64,000 nt of DNA from Providencia rettgeri (GTDB lineage Bacteria; Pseudomonadota; Gammaproteobacteria; Enterobacterales; Enterobacteriaceae): positions 2,728,001 through 2,792,000 of the forward strand of contig NZ_CP017671.1 in NCBI RefSeq assembly GCF_001874625.1, given 5' to 3'. Positions 42,988 to 52,627 of this stretch are shown here, piece after piece. Under the pieces are notes generated by a model that searched no databases, was not told the origin of the DNA, and saw nothing but the letters and a program-made list of their open reading frames with translations. A program made the translations under genes and the position numbers. The first letter of the stretch is position 1. The number at the start of each line of letters is the position of its first letter.

Positions 42988-45900
42988 ATGAAAAGAATGC
43001 TAATAAACGCAACTCAACAGGAAGAGTTGCGTGTTGCCCTTGTAGACGGGCAACGTCTTTATGATCTGGATATCGAAAGTCCAGGTCATGAGCAAAAAAA
43101 GGCCAATATTTACAAAGGTAAAATCACCCGCATTGAACCCAGTCTTGAAGCCGCATTTGTTGACTACGGCGCTGAAAGGCACGGTTTCCTTCCTATCAAA
43201 GAAATCGCTCGTGAATACTTCCCAAGCAACTACCACTCTCAGGGCCGTCCTAACATTAAAGATGTGTTAAAGGAAGGCCAAGAAGTTATTGTCCAAGTTG
43301 ATAAAGAAGAACGAGGCAATAAAGGTGCAGCACTAACGACCTTTATTAGTTTGGCTGGGAGCTATTTAGTTTTAATGCCAAATAACCCTCGCGCAGGGGG
43401 GATTTCCCGTCGTATTGAAGGTGAAGACCGTACAGAACTTAAAGAAGCTTTATCTTCTTTAGAAATTCCAGACGGTATGGGGTTAATTGTCCGTACTGCA
43501 GGTGTAGGCAAATCAGCAGAATCACTGCAACAAGATTTACTTTATCGCTTACGCCATTGGGATGCTATCCAAAAAGCGGCTGAAAACCGCCCTGCACCGT
43601 TCCTTATTCATCAAGAAAGTAACGTTATTGTTCGTGCGTTCCGTGATTATCTACGCCCTGACATTGGTGAAATTCTTATTGATAACCCGAAAGTGGTCGA
43701 AATGGCTCGTAACCATATTGAAGCTATCGGTCGCGGTGATTTCGCCAGCAAAATTAAACACTATAGTGGTGATGTTCCTTTATTTAGCCATTATCAAATC
43801 GAGTCGCAAATTGAGTCTGCATTCCAACGTGAAGTTCGTTTGCCTTCAGGTGGCGCATTAGTCATCGATACGACTGAAGCATTAACCGCTATCGATATCA
43901 ACTCCTCACGGTCAACCCGTGGCGGTGATATCGAAGAAACTGCATTCAATACCAACTTAGAAGCGGCTGATGAGATTGCTCGCCAGCTACGTCTACGTGA
44001 CTTGGGCGGTTTGATTGTCATTGACTTTATCGATATGACACCGGTTCGCCATCAGCGTGAAGTTGAAAATCGTCTACGTGAAGCCGTACGACAAGACCGT
44101 GCGCGCATTCAAATTGCACGTATTTCTCGTTTCGGTTTACTGGAGATGTCACGTCAACGTTTGAGTCCTTCTCTTGGTGAGTCAAGCCATCACGTCTGCC
44201 CTCGTTGCATGGGGACAGGGACAATTCGTGATAACGAGTCACTATCGTTGTCTGTGCTTCGTCTTATTGAAGAAGAAGCCTTAAAAGAGAATACCCATGA
44301 AGTACACGCGATTGTGCCAGTCCAAATCGCGTCTTATCTACTAAACGAAAAACGCAAAGCAGTCAGTGATATTGAACAACGCCAAAGCCATGTGCGTGTG
44401 GTGATTGTCCCTAATGACCAAATGCAAACGCCTCACTTCCATGTGATCCGTATTCGTAAAGGCGAAGAAGTTAACACTCTAAGCTACAATTTAGCGCAAT
44501 ATCATGAGACAGAAACGTTAAATCAAATTGATGAAACGACTGCAGAGCGTAAACTTCCTGAGCAACCAGCGATTTCGGCTTTTGCCCTGCAAGAACCTGT
44601 CGACATGCCTGCGGTGAAACCTAAAGAAACCGTTTCAAAAACCCCAGCAAAACCCGTGACAACAGAGCAGGCAACGCCAGGCTTATTCAGTAAAATTGCG
44701 GCCTTCTTCAAGAAGCTATTTGGTGAGGAAGAAGAAAAGGTGGTTGAGAAACCAGCACCGAAACCTCGCAATAATAATGACCGCCGCCGTAATAACGATC
44801 GTCGTCGTAACAATGATCGCCGTAATAATAACCGTCGTGACCGCGATGATAATGAAAATCGCGAAACTCGTGACAATCGCGACAATCGCAATAATCGTAA
44901 TGCGACTGCGGATGAAACCAACAATCGTAATAAAGGCCGTAATAATAAAAATACGAGCCAACAAGATGAGCAAACAACTGATAGCAACAATCGCGATAAT
45001 CAGCAACAACGTCGTGAGCAACGTGCAGAGCGTCGTCGCCGTCAGGACGAAAAACGTCAGCAGCAAGCTGCAAAAGCACAACAAGATGCTCAACAAGATA
45101 ACGTCGAAAATGTTGCGGAGAAAGAGGAACAACAACGCCCTGTTACACCTCGTCGCCAACGTCGCCAGTTATCACAGAAAATCCGTGTTACCGATAACGA
45201 CCAAGTTGTAGATTCGGTTGAAACATCACAGGAAGTGGTGGCTACGCAACCTCTTGCCGCATTGCCTGTCGTTGTAACGCCTGTCAATCAGTCTGAAGGT
45301 GAAGTTAAAACAGAAGACCTGCAAGGCGTAAACACTCATGCAGATGACGAAGAAAAGCAAGACACCATCATTCCTCGTCGTTCACGTCGTTCGCCACGCC
45401 ACTTACGCGTAAGTGGGCAACGTCGTCGTCGCTACCGTGATGAGCGTCATTTGAATAAGTCGCCAATGCCATTAATCGCTGCGGTTGCCTCACCTGAACT
45501 AGCATCAGGTAAAGTATTTATTCATTATCCTATCGCCCAACCACAACAAGAAGGTATGGCGATCATTACTAATGAAGAAATGCTGGAACAACAAAGTGTT
45601 GATGAAGCCTCTTCGGCTGAAAAAACAAAAGTGACAGCGTCACAGCCAGAGGTTATTGTTCCTGCTGTAACGGCTACCGCTGTTGAGGTTACTCAGGTAG
45701 AAGTATCAGAAACGGTTGCATCCCCTGTTGTGGAAGCTGAAGTTAAAGCCCCTGCCGATGAACAACCAGTAGAAGCAGTACCTGTTGAGATTGAGGCCGT
45801 TGAAGTGACTCAATCTGAAAACACACTAACTGAAACTACAGCAATCGTCGAGAAAGCGCCTGAAACAACAGAGCAAGTGATTGAGTCTCCTGTTGAATCT

Positions 45901-46278
45901 GTTGTTAAGTCAGAAACAACTGAGCTCGTTGTAGAAGAAGCTCCCGCTCAAACTGAAGCTGTTGATGAAACTGTGACTCAATTCGTTGAAGAAACATCAA
46001 CGTCTGAGGTTATCGTTGAGACAGCAAAAGAGCCCGTAATAGTTAAAGAGGTTGAACCCGTTAAGGTCACCGAATCAACTGTTGTCGCTGTAAGCTTACA
46101 TAAACGCCATGCGTATTCACCAATGACTAAAGCGCCTGCCCCTGAAACTTCGGGTGCGCCATTTGAAATTAAAGAATACCTACGCGATGCCTCAACCTTT
46201 GAAGGTAAAGGTGGCGCAGGTGGCCATGTTGCTTCAAACGTCGCAACCTCTGAAATGGCAAAACCTGCTGATTTCTAA
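42988..46278 (+). CDS. rne: Ribonuclease E
   Basis: A 1096-residue endonuclease and degradosome scaffold. The N-terminal half has the S1 domain, catalytic aspartates in [12 protein letters not shown] and VIDFIDM, and the zinc-link CPRCMGTG. The C-terminal half has the membrane helix [13 protein letters not shown], then an Asn/Arg-rich RNA-binding tract with repeated RRRNND units (about 593-640). A Val/Glu/Thr-rich linker and a PNPase-binding end with [10 protein letters not shown] follow. The low-complexity tracts cause long but meaningless open frames on other strands. Confidence 0.97.
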   Translation: MKRMLINATQQEELRVALVDGQRLYDLDIESPGHEQKKANIYKGKITRIEPSLEAAFVDYGAERHGFLPIKEIAREYFPSNYHSQGRPNIKDVLKEGQEVIVQVDKEERGNKGAALTTFISLAGSYLVLMPNNPRAGGISRRIEGEDRTELKEALSSLEIPDGMGLIVRTAGVGKSAESLQQDLLYRLRHWDAIQKAAENRPAPFLIHQESNVIVRAFRDYLRPDIGEILIDNPKVVEMARNHIEAIGRGDFASKIKHYSGDVPLFSHYQIESQIESAFQREVRLPSGGALVIDTTEALTAIDINSSRSTRGGDIEETAFNTNLEAADEIARQLRLRDLGGLIVIDFIDMTPVRHQREVENRLREAVRQDRARIQIARISRFGLLEMSRQRLSPSLGESSHHVCPRCMGTGTIRDNESLSLSVLRLIEEEALKENTHEVHAIVPVQIASYLLNEKRKAVSDIEQRQSHVRVVIVPNDQMQTPHFHVIRIRKGEEVNTLSYNLAQYHETETLNQIDETTAERKLPEQPAISAFALQEPVDMPAVKPKETVSKTPAKPVTTEQATPGLFSKIAAFFKKLFGEEEEKVVEKPAPKPRNNNDRRRNNDRRRNNDRRNNNRRDRDDNENRETRDNRDNRNNRNATADETNNRNKGRNNKNTSQQDEQTTDSNNRDNQQQRREQRAERRRRQDEKRQQQAAKAQQDAQQDNVENVAEKEEQQRPVTPRRQRRQLSQKIRVTDNDQVVDSVETSQEVVATQPLAALPVVVTPVNQSEGEVKTEDLQGVNTHADDEEKQDTIIPRRSRRSPRHLRVSGQRRRRYRDERHLNKSPMPLIAAVASPELASGKVFIHYPIAQPQQEGMAIITNEEMLEQQSVDEASSAEKTKVTASQPEVIVPAVTATAVEVTQVEVSETVASPVVEAEVKAPADEQPVEAVPVEIEAVEVTQSENTLTETTAIVEKAPETTEQVIESPVESVVKSETTELVVEEAPAQTEAVDETVTQFVEETSTSEVIVETAKEPVIVKEVEPVKVTESTVVAVSLHKRHAYSPMTKAPAPETSGAPFEIKEYLRDASTFEGKGGAGGHVASNVATSEMAKPADF

Positions 46279-46299
46279 GAACTAGCTAGCTGTAAACAT

Positions 46300-46331
46300 A
46301 AAAGCCTTGATAGGAAACTATCAAGGCTTTT
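46300..46331 (+). terminator. Terminator after rne
   Basis: AAAAGCCTTGATAG and CTATCAAGGCTTTT form a perfect fourteen-pair stem with a GAAA tetraloop, followed by a T-rich stretch. Confidence 0.95.
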
Positions 46332-46338
46332 CTTATTT

Positions 46339-46852
46339 ACAGCTGATTTTTATAAAGAAGTTTTTAATACTTACGGTGAAAATGCAGAGAAATTGGCTAA
46401 AGCTATGGAAGACAAGCTAAAGGAAAAAAGACCGTGATGTTGAGGATGCATTAAAAGCTTATAATAAGTATATCAATAATATCAGTAGGAAAATTGATGC
46501 AAAAGATCGCAAAGCCATTACAGCAGTATTAAAGTCAGTTAAAGCTGAAGATATTGCAAAAAATTTCAAGAAATCTAGTAAGGGTATGTTATACACAAGC
46601 CGAGCAATTGACTTTATTGATTGGTCAAATGAATTAATAAAAGCAATCGACACTAATAATTGGAGACCTTTTTTTGTTAAAACAGAAACAATAGCGGCTG
46701 GAATGACAGCTACAGCTCTTGCTGGATTCGCTTTTAATGCATTGCTTGGCGGGCCTATTGGTATACTAGGATATGGCTTAATTATTGCAGGGACAGGCGC
46801 ATTAATTAATGATAGTTTAGTCGAAGAAGCAAATAATTTGATTGGTATTTAG
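46339..46852 (+). pseudogene. Colicin Ia/Ib-type pore-forming domain remnant, frameshifted
   Basis: The plus strand from 46339 encodes TADFYKEVFNTYGENAEKLA and onward, then hits TGA at 46435. Deleting one A from the A6 run at 46424-46429 restores KEKDRDVEDALKAYNKY, and the frame then runs to TAG 46852. Blocks DAKDRKAI, NWRPFFVKTETI and GALINDSLVEEAN match the colicin Ia/Ib channel domain from memory, including a hydrophobic hairpin and the final GI. The receptor and translocation domains are absent. The fragment starts just past the rne terminator, so it cannot act as a bacteriocin as it stands. Confidence 0.85.
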
Positions 46853-46870
46853 CCATAAAATAGATGCTAT

Positions 46871-47205
46871 TTACTTCGCTGACAATCTTGTTATAAATAG
46901 AGTTATAATAAAAACCAACGTAATTGGAATAGATAATAAAAATACGACACCACCATATATGGCTAATCCTCCAGCCTTACCCGCTGTGTCCATAAATAAG
47001 CCTCTATTCCAAAATTCTCTAGTGGTAAACATTAGAAAAAAGCTTTCAACTGCCCATTTTGCAAATGGGAAAATGATAATACCAACAACACTAATAAATA
47101 ACATCAGTGACTTATATTTGAGTTCACTACCCAAATAAGAATATAAAAACAAATCCCCCATAAACCAGCCCAACACATATTTTGAATATAATATTTTTTA
47201 TTCAT
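46871..47205 (-). pseudogene. Colicin Ia/Ib-type immunity protein gene, frameshifted
   Basis: The gene is convergent with the colicin fragment. ATG 47205, with AAGGA upstream, begins MNKKYYIQNMCW. After the GGG run (CCC at 47169-47171 on the plus strand) the match continues in another frame as GWFMGDLFLYSYLGSELKYK to the stop at 46871. Adding one G joins both parts into about 111 residues, the length of the Ia immunity protein. FWNRGLFMDTAGKAG and the membrane segments fit that family. A GTG at 47176 could give a shorter 101-residue protein. Confidence 0.82.
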
Positions 47206-47383
47206 TAACCATTTCCTTACTTTACTTTGGAGTATGATGGCAAATCCCATATGAGAATAAGAACTCATATTAACTCTAGTTATTAGTATATATTGATATC
47301 TTAAAGTCACTGATTCATCAGCACTTAATAATTACTTTGTGTTAATGTGTGATTACCTATCATTCATTACAAAGGATGGCATT

Positions 47384-47674
47384 ATGTTGAAAGTCATTGC
47401 AGAAGATTTTATCCAAAACGAAGCGATTGAGATTGTTATGCCGCTATACCGTGAATTGGTCGCTGCGACCAAACAAGAACCATTGTGTATCAGCTATGAC
47501 CTTTATGTTGACCAAAAAGATCCTGGGCACTTTATTTTTATCGAGGAGTGGCCGAACCAAGAAGCGCTAGATATTCACTGTGCCAGCGAACATTTCAAAC
47601 GTCTCGTTCCCCTAATCAACAGCTATAAACGTTCTGATCCTATTATCATACTGATGAATGGTGCCTTTGAATAA
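47384..47674 (+). CDS. ABM-domain (quinol monooxygenase-like) protein
   Basis: A 97-residue ferredoxin-like protein of the antibiotic-biosynthesis-monooxygenase family (YgiN-like). The pattern CISYDLYVDQKDPGHFIFIEEW and a late HxxSEHF-like CASEHFKRL are typical. Such small dimeric proteins oxidise quinols or act as aldehyde-sensing enzymes; substrate unknown. ATG 47384 follows AAAGGA by eight bases, so the longer frame from 47339 is not used. Confidence 0.85.
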   Translation: MLKVIAEDFIQNEAIEIVMPLYRELVAATKQEPLCISYDLYVDQKDPGHFIFIEEWPNQEALDIHCASEHFKRLVPLINSYKRSDPIIILMNGAFE

Positions 47675-47760
47675 GTGCATGAGCTAAACATACCCCAGCA
47701 TATGGCGAGAACCCATGCACAACACTACAGGCCGAATTCTAATATCGACAAAACCTAGAT

Positions 47761-47888
47761 AATCCTCTATATAGTTCGACTTGTAGCTAGGCGGCAAACT
47801 AAACGAGGCCCTAGGAGCATACATCAGTATGTGACTAGGGCGAGTGTGTGAAGCCAACAACGCTACAAGGTGAAATATGACGAGGATT
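47761..47888. repeat. ERIC element (enterobacterial repetitive intergenic consensus)
   Basis: A 128-base imperfect palindrome with ends AATCCTC and GAGGATT. The centre CCTAGGAGCATACATCAGTA and then TGTGACTAGGGCGAG corresponds to the known ERIC core (AGGAGCTTACATAAGTAAGTG and on). The right arm AAGCCAACAACGCTACAAGG, then TGAAATATGACGAGG, also fits. It touches the stop codon of the DmsC-like gene and could form the 3' end of that mRNA. The 86 bases before it (47675-47760) hold nothing recognisable. Confidence 0.88.
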
Positions 47889-47889
47889 T

Positions 47890-48705
47890 TTAGAACCAAG
47901 GTGCTTGGATCATCACCGAACCATAGAACAGCGCACGGCCGGCCAATTCTCCGCTAAAAATCGCCAACATCACCAAAACCATTACCATAACCGATGGTCG
48001 TTCCTTATATGCTTTCATTGCCACAATACATGGCAATAGCATACTCATTACAACTTGCCACCACAGTAAATAGCTTCCTCCTTGGCTAGCGGGTAATTGC
48101 AAGCGAATGATTTGCGCAGCTAATACCAACATAACACCTATCAGCACCCCTACTTTGATAATGGATAGTAATGGTTTCCCTTGTCCAATAACGAATAAGG
48201 CAACTAGACTAAAACCAAGGACAATCGCACTACCAATGAACGCGATTTGCGTCGCTGGCGTGTGCCATAATGGATGCGCAACCATTTGATAATACACTTG
48301 TGCAGTTACAAAAATAGCCGCAATACCACCAAGGGCGCTTAACCAGCCAAGTAACTGATTTCGCACATTCACTTGGGGTGATACCCAACACGAGAGTGCC
48401 CATAACGTGACAAGACCATTTAATAAAATAAATGTCACCGCTTCACGGCTCAACCATGAATGGCTTAACCCAAGTATGGAGCGATACGCTTCTAGTGGTA
48501 CTCCCAAATGCCCCATTGACATAGAAGAGCCGATCACCTCGATTAACCAAATCGCTAATACTGCTCTGCGTAGCACTCCGCCTGATAAAATATTTTCCTT
48601 GCTAGCATTCATTTGATAAATAGTTAATGCAAGAATAGCGCCAATTCCCCACTGGCTCATTACCGTAAAAAATACCAGAGGAAGTTCCATATATTTAATA
48701 TCCAT
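47890..48705 (-). CDS. DmsC-like membrane anchor subunit
   Basis: A 271-residue, eight-segment membrane protein of the DmsC/NrfD-like anchor type. It would pass electrons from menaquinol to the iron-sulfur subunit. ATG 48705 (MDIKYMELPLVFF) follows GGAGG by seven bases and begins two bases after the upstream stop. The frame extending to 48792 lies inside the dmsB-like gene and is not used. Stop codon borders an ERIC repeat. Confidence 0.85.
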   Translation of the reverse strand: MDIKYMELPLVFFTVMSQWGIGAILALTIYQMNASKENILSGGVLRRAVLAIWLIEVIGSSMSMGHLGVPLEAYRSILGLSHSWLSREAVTFILLNGLVTLWALSCWVSPQVNVRNQLLGWLSALGGIAAIFVTAQVYYQMVAHPLWHTPATQIAFIGSAIVLGFSLVALFVIGQGKPLLSIIKVGVLIGVMLVLAAQIIRLQLPASQGGSYLLWWQVVMSMLLPCIVAMKAYKERPSVMVMVLVMLAIFSGELAGRALFYGSVMIQAPWF

Positions 48706-48707
48706 GA

Positions 48708-49256
48708 TTAATCCTCCATACCAATAATCACAATATTTGGATTGCTGATAGTGTGGTCTGGCATATTGTAACGTTGTTCTAACAGCGCCCAATTTGTTGT
48801 GTGTTTTTTACGTAGTTCTGTAATTTCACCGAATTCGATAGCCCCTGTTGGACAAGATTCCACACACCTTGGTAATAACCCTTCATCTAACCGTTCCGCA
48901 CACATATTACATTTGCTGGTTTTACCTTCTACTGGGTCAAATACAGGCGCGTGATATGGGCATGCCATAATACACATCTGGCAACCTATGCACTTTTCAT
49001 GGTCTTGGACGACTATGCCATCTGCTCGTTTTGTATAGGTATCCGCAGGGCAAACCTTTAAGCATTGAGGGTCATCGCAGTGATTACAAGACATCGTAAT
49101 AAATGCTTGGGTATTTGGAGCATCACTATTAAACTCACGAACTCGGCGCCAAAGTACTCCTGGTGGTGTCACATTTTCCGACTTACACGCCATTGAACAA
49201 GTACGGCAACCGTAACAATCTTTAGTATTGATTAAAAAACCATATTGTTTAGCCAT
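48708..49256 (-). CDS. DmsB-like four-cluster ferredoxin subunit
   Basis: A 182-residue electron-transfer subunit with four cysteine clusters: CYGCRTCSMAC, CNHCDDPQCLKVCP, CIGCQMCIMACP and CNMCAERLDEGLLPRCVESC. That is the sixteen-Cys pattern of DmsB/NrfC/PsrB proteins, which carry four [4Fe-4S] clusters. It lies between the catalytic and anchor subunit genes with gaps of two bases on each side, a tight operon. Confidence 0.92.
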   Translation of the reverse strand: MAKQYGFLINTKDCYGCRTCSMACKSENVTPPGVLWRRVREFNSDAPNTQAFITMSCNHCDDPQCLKVCPADTYTKRADGIVVQDHEKCIGCQMCIMACPYHAPVFDPVEGKTSKCNMCAERLDEGLLPRCVESCPTGAIEFGEITELRKKHTTNWALLEQRYNMPDHTISNPNIVIIGMED

Positions 49257-49258
49257 GA

Positions 49259-51589
49259 CTAAGCCTCCCTTCTCACATCAACCAACGTACTATTGCAGCA
49301 ATGCCCGGTTCCTAAATGTTCCACTTGGTCATTCGTGACATGACTACTACTTCCCCCTTGCTGCTCCCACCAGCCATTATCGAGAGAAATAACCCCTTTT
49401 TTAATATGAGTAGTCACTACCGCGATAGCGCGATGCTCGCCTCGGTCATTGAATGTAATTGCCCATTCACCATTCTTAATACCTCGTTGTTTTGCATCTT
49501 CTGGGTGGATTAACACATTAGGCTGATTGCGCTGAACCTCAAGTATCCATTCATTCATGCCATGGCTTGAGTGTACACTCCGCGCCAACTTACGTTGCAC
49601 CGCCATTAAAGGATATTTTTTAGCTAACTCAGGGGAACCTTTCACCGATTCAGTCACTTGGTAGTAAGCAACGACAGGTGAGAAATTTTTCTTTTGCCAA
49701 TCTTCAATAAACAAATGTGCTTTCTTGGTTGATGTTCTAAAAACACCATCTTTGAACGGTATCCAATCCCCTTCAACAGGCCGTACAGGCCCTTTTTCCA
49801 GCATCTGACGAGTGATCCCAGAACCAGCTAAACAAGCATCGATATAATGTTCAATCGGTTGATTAAATACCTCACCAAAACCAAATCGTTCTGCTAAGCG
49901 GGCAAAAATCCAATAATCAGGTTTTGCTTCCCCAGCTGGTTCAACGGCTTTTTCCATTAATTGTACATATTGGCTGCGAACTCCGGCCATTAGGCTGGTA
50001 TCTTCGAAGATTGTAGTGACGGGTAATACAAGGTCTGCATACAGTGCCGTGGAGCTCATTAGATTATCCGCTACCACAACAAATGGGACTTTCTTCAATG
50101 CTTCTCGAACCTTATTCGTGTTAGGTAATTGCGTCATTACCCCCATGGTCATAATCCACCAAAAATTAATCGGATGAGGTTTATCATTCACAATATAGTC
50201 GCCGACTTTAGCAACAGGAATAGGGGTAATTTTTTTGGCATTCGGTGCAGGTGGCACTATCGGGCTAAAATTCGCCATTTGCCGAGCACCACCCGCATCA
50301 CAAACACCTGCCCCGCGCTTACCTATATTCCCTGTCAGTAGTGCAAGATAAAACTGGCTAGCAGCCACATAAGCCCCATGTTCTGTGCGCTGAGCACCGG
50401 ACATATTTTGTACAATCATTGAAGGTGTAATCGATGAATAATCACGAGCAAGGCGTACGATAGTTTCAACGGGAACATCGGTTTCTTCACTAACACGTTT
50501 GACATCCCAACCTTTTGCCTGCTGGTAAATTTGCTCAAAGACCGTGGTGTAACCCAGGTTATCCGGTAATTCATTTTGGAATAATGCGGGTTTGATATTC
50601 GGTGTGTCATGGCGAGCCAATTGCCCACTTAACAGGTCAAACACTAAGTAACTGTCTTTATCGTTATTATCTTGCCTAACTTGCTGTTGTTTATCATCAA
50701 CTAAGTACACGGCTCCAGTATGAGCCCTGAGAAAATCCTCATCGATACGGTTTTCTTCAATGATAATTTTGATCATCCCCAAAGCAAGTGCGGTGTCAGT
50801 ACCCGGTATAATCGGTATCCACTCATCTGCTTTTGCTGCGGTTTCATTAAAACGAGGGTCAATCACCACCAGCCGAGCTCCATTTTTTCGGGCTTGGTTA
50901 TAGTTTTTAAAATAGGCTTGCATCGTCACTGCTGGGTTATTCCCCCAACACAAAATATAACGACTATCCGCGATGGTATCCCGCGTATCGGCATAACGTA
51001 GCCCTAGCATCGGTATCATCGCAGCAGTGACTGCCGAGCAACATAAAGAGCCCGCTTGCTTTGTTGAGCCACCTAAATAATCAAAAAACGCTTTACCCAT
51101 ATCATTTTTAATAGAATCCATATTTCCGGCATGGGTCGATATGAATAGCCCTTCATTTCCATATTTGGTAATCGTTTCTCTGATATTTTTTTCGATAAGG
51201 TCGAGAGCTTCATCCCAACTTATTGGTTTGAACTCAGCTTTCCCTTTTTCACCGACCCTTAATAGTGGTGTTGTTATGCGTTGGTCATGATAAACCCATT
51301 TAGTCCGGCTCATTCCTCTTAAACAACATTTAACATTAAACCCTTCAGTTGCTTGTATTTTCATCAACTTACCTTGGTATGTATACGCTGTAAGGTTGCA
51401 GTGCAAACATTCCATAGCACAAGTTGATCGAAAGGTTTTGTAGTCAGATAGTTTTAATCTCACCCTAGGTAAAGGTTGATTATTATTCGCCTCAGCGAAA
51501 GAACAAGGAGCTATGGTAGCTAAACCAACCACGCCGAGCCCTTTTAATAGAGTTCGGCGTTTTATTCGTAATTCATTTATTGTTTTCAT
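49259..51589 (-). CDS. DmsA-family molybdopterin oxidoreductase, catalytic subunit
   Basis: A 776-residue, Tat-exported bis-MGD enzyme. The twin-arginine motif KRRTLLK is at residues 10-16. A [4Fe-4S] site uses C57, C61, C64 and C88 or C89, and the usual molybdopterin domains follow. The segment GSLCCSAVTAAM lies where the molybdenum ligand is expected, but DmsA-type Ser cannot be assigned. The acceptor could be a sulfoxide, N-oxide or sulfur compound. I use ATG 51589, after GAGG; ATG 51607 precedes that site. Confidence 0.86.
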   Translation of the reverse strand: MKTINELRIKRRTLLKGLGVVGLATIAPCSFAEANNNQPLPRVRLKLSDYKTFRSTCAMECLHCNLTAYTYQGKLMKIQATEGFNVKCCLRGMSRTKWVYHDQRITTPLLRVGEKGKAEFKPISWDEALDLIEKNIRETITKYGNEGLFISTHAGNMDSIKNDMGKAFFDYLGGSTKQAGSLCCSAVTAAMIPMLGLRYADTRDTIADSRYILCWGNNPAVTMQAYFKNYNQARKNGARLVVIDPRFNETAAKADEWIPIIPGTDTALALGMIKIIIEENRIDEDFLRAHTGAVYLVDDKQQQVRQDNNDKDSYLVFDLLSGQLARHDTPNIKPALFQNELPDNLGYTTVFEQIYQQAKGWDVKRVSEETDVPVETIVRLARDYSSITPSMIVQNMSGAQRTEHGAYVAASQFYLALLTGNIGKRGAGVCDAGGARQMANFSPIVPPAPNAKKITPIPVAKVGDYIVNDKPHPINFWWIMTMGVMTQLPNTNKVREALKKVPFVVVADNLMSSTALYADLVLPVTTIFEDTSLMAGVRSQYVQLMEKAVEPAGEAKPDYWIFARLAERFGFGEVFNQPIEHYIDACLAGSGITRQMLEKGPVRPVEGDWIPFKDGVFRTSTKKAHLFIEDWQKKNFSPVVAYYQVTESVKGSPELAKKYPLMAVQRKLARSVHSSHGMNEWILEVQRNQPNVLIHPEDAKQRGIKNGEWAITFNDRGEHRAIAVVTTHIKKGVISLDNGWWEQQGGSSSHVTNDQVEHLGTGHCCNSTLVDVRREA

Positions 51590-51616
51590 TATAGTAAACC
51601 TCGACATTGCTTTTTA

Positions 51617-51657
51617 AAGTTCACTATATATATACCTTATTCACAAATGGTGAACTT
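51617..51657 (-). promoter_or_regulatory. Inverted repeat around the dms-like promoter, candidate IclR operator
   Basis: AAGTTCAC (51617-51624) and GTGAACTT (51650-51657) are exact complements, and a further TTCAC lies at 51640-51644, giving TTCAC-AAATG-GTGAA. The repeat brackets a TATATA -10-like sequence (51627-51632), so a bound regulator would block the promoter. Confidence 0.45.
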
Positions 51658-51669
51658 GAGTAATATCAA
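51656..51669 (-). promoter_or_regulatory. FNR-like site of the dms-like operon
   Basis: TTGAG-TAAT-ATCAA matches nine of ten positions of the FNR consensus. Its centre is about 41 bases upstream of a start implied by the TATATA at 51627-51632, the geometry of an FNR-activated class II promoter. This fits anaerobic induction. Confidence 0.65.
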
Positions 51670-51796
51670 ATACACTCATTATTTATGAGTAAAAATTAAC
51701 TACTTCTTTAGTATTAGTATTCTATGCGTGATGGTTGTTAGCGGCTTAGGGCAACTCATGGTAAAATATGAGGACTTGTTAAACTGAGGTTTATCT

Positions 51797-52489
51797 ATGT
51801 ATTCTCTGCAAGGTGTTAATTCTGTTGATATAGCGGTGAGCATTTTAAATTATATTGCTCAAAATGGGGGCATTGCGCGCGCAGCTGATATATCAAAAGG
51901 CTGTGACATATCGAAAAGCCGTTTACATAAATACTTGGTTTCATTGTGTCGCACACAAATGTTATATCAAGACACACAAACAAGCCGGTATGGTTTAGGG
52001 CGTAACTTAACTTTTTTAGCTAATTTTGTTAAACCTGAGAGTTCTTATCTAGAAACCATCAATAAAAGCTTGATTCAATTTCGTGATGAGCAAAACGTTT
52101 CGACTGGTGTCGCCACACGTTTAGGAAAAGCACTCTCATTAGTGACGTACAACCGTAGCTTTAAAAATGTTGAGATTGATTTTTTACCCAACACCCCATT
52201 ACCGATAGAAAAAAGCGCGGCAGGGCTGATTTACTCTGCGTTCGATAACCAATTTCAATCAAATTATTACTCCCCGCAAGAGTTGGAAAAAATCATCAAG
52301 CAAGGCTATGCCGTGCGCTATCAACCAACAGAGGGGATCCCTGGGGCGCAATCAATCGCATGCCCTGTCTTTAATAGTGAAGGTCAGTTGATTGCAGCTG
52401 CGGTAACGATGGGTTTTATCGATAAAAATGAAATGGAGCGATTAGCTCAAGAATTGATTAAACGAGTTAATACTTTGATTTTACAGTAG
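51797..52489 (+). CDS. IclR-family transcriptional regulator
   Basis: A 230-residue regulator with an N-terminal winged helix (about 7-65; GGIARAADISKGCDISKSRL) and a C-terminal IclR effector domain ending in QELIKRVNTLIL. It is divergent from the molybdoenzyme operon and probably controls it in response to a small-molecule ligand. GAGG upstream of ATG 51797 is the ribosome-binding site. Confidence 0.9.
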   Translation: MYSLQGVNSVDIAVSILNYIAQNGGIARAADISKGCDISKSRLHKYLVSLCRTQMLYQDTQTSRYGLGRNLTFLANFVKPESSYLETINKSLIQFRDEQNVSTGVATRLGKALSLVTYNRSFKNVEIDFLPNTPLPIEKSAAGLIYSAFDNQFQSNYYSPQELEKIIKQGYAVRYQPTEGIPGAQSIACPVFNSEGQLIAAAVTMGFIDKNEMERLAQELIKRVNTLILQ

Positions 52490-52586
52490 TTCAACGATAA
52501 ATACTTGGGGCTACTTAGTTTTTGACTCGCCCCCATGCTAAAGTGACCATACTGTAACATATTATTTATATTCAATATGTTACTTT

Positions 52587-52613
52587 GATAAGCCGAGGTT
52601 GCCTCGGCTTATC
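52587..52613. terminator. Hairpin between convergent iclR-type gene and tmaR
   Basis: GATAAGCCGAGG and CCTCGGCTTATC form a perfect twelve-pair stem with a three-base loop. U-tracts are weak. Confidence 0.75.
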
Positions 52614-52627
52614 ACTTATAATATCAC

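Noticed and set aside
44523-45159. Several long open frames on the minus strand and other plus frame inside rne
   Set aside because: They arise from the low-complexity Asn/Arg codons of the RNase E scaffold; the proteins are simple Leu/Arg or Ile/Val runs with no family features.
47104-47310. A 68-codon minus-strand frame upstream of the immunity gene
   Set aside because: Its useful part is only the N-terminal section of the frameshifted immunity protein; the rest is out of frame.
47684-47899. A 71-codon minus-strand frame across the ERIC element
   Set aside because: It lies almost wholly within the ERIC palindrome and has no ribosome-binding site or family resemblance.
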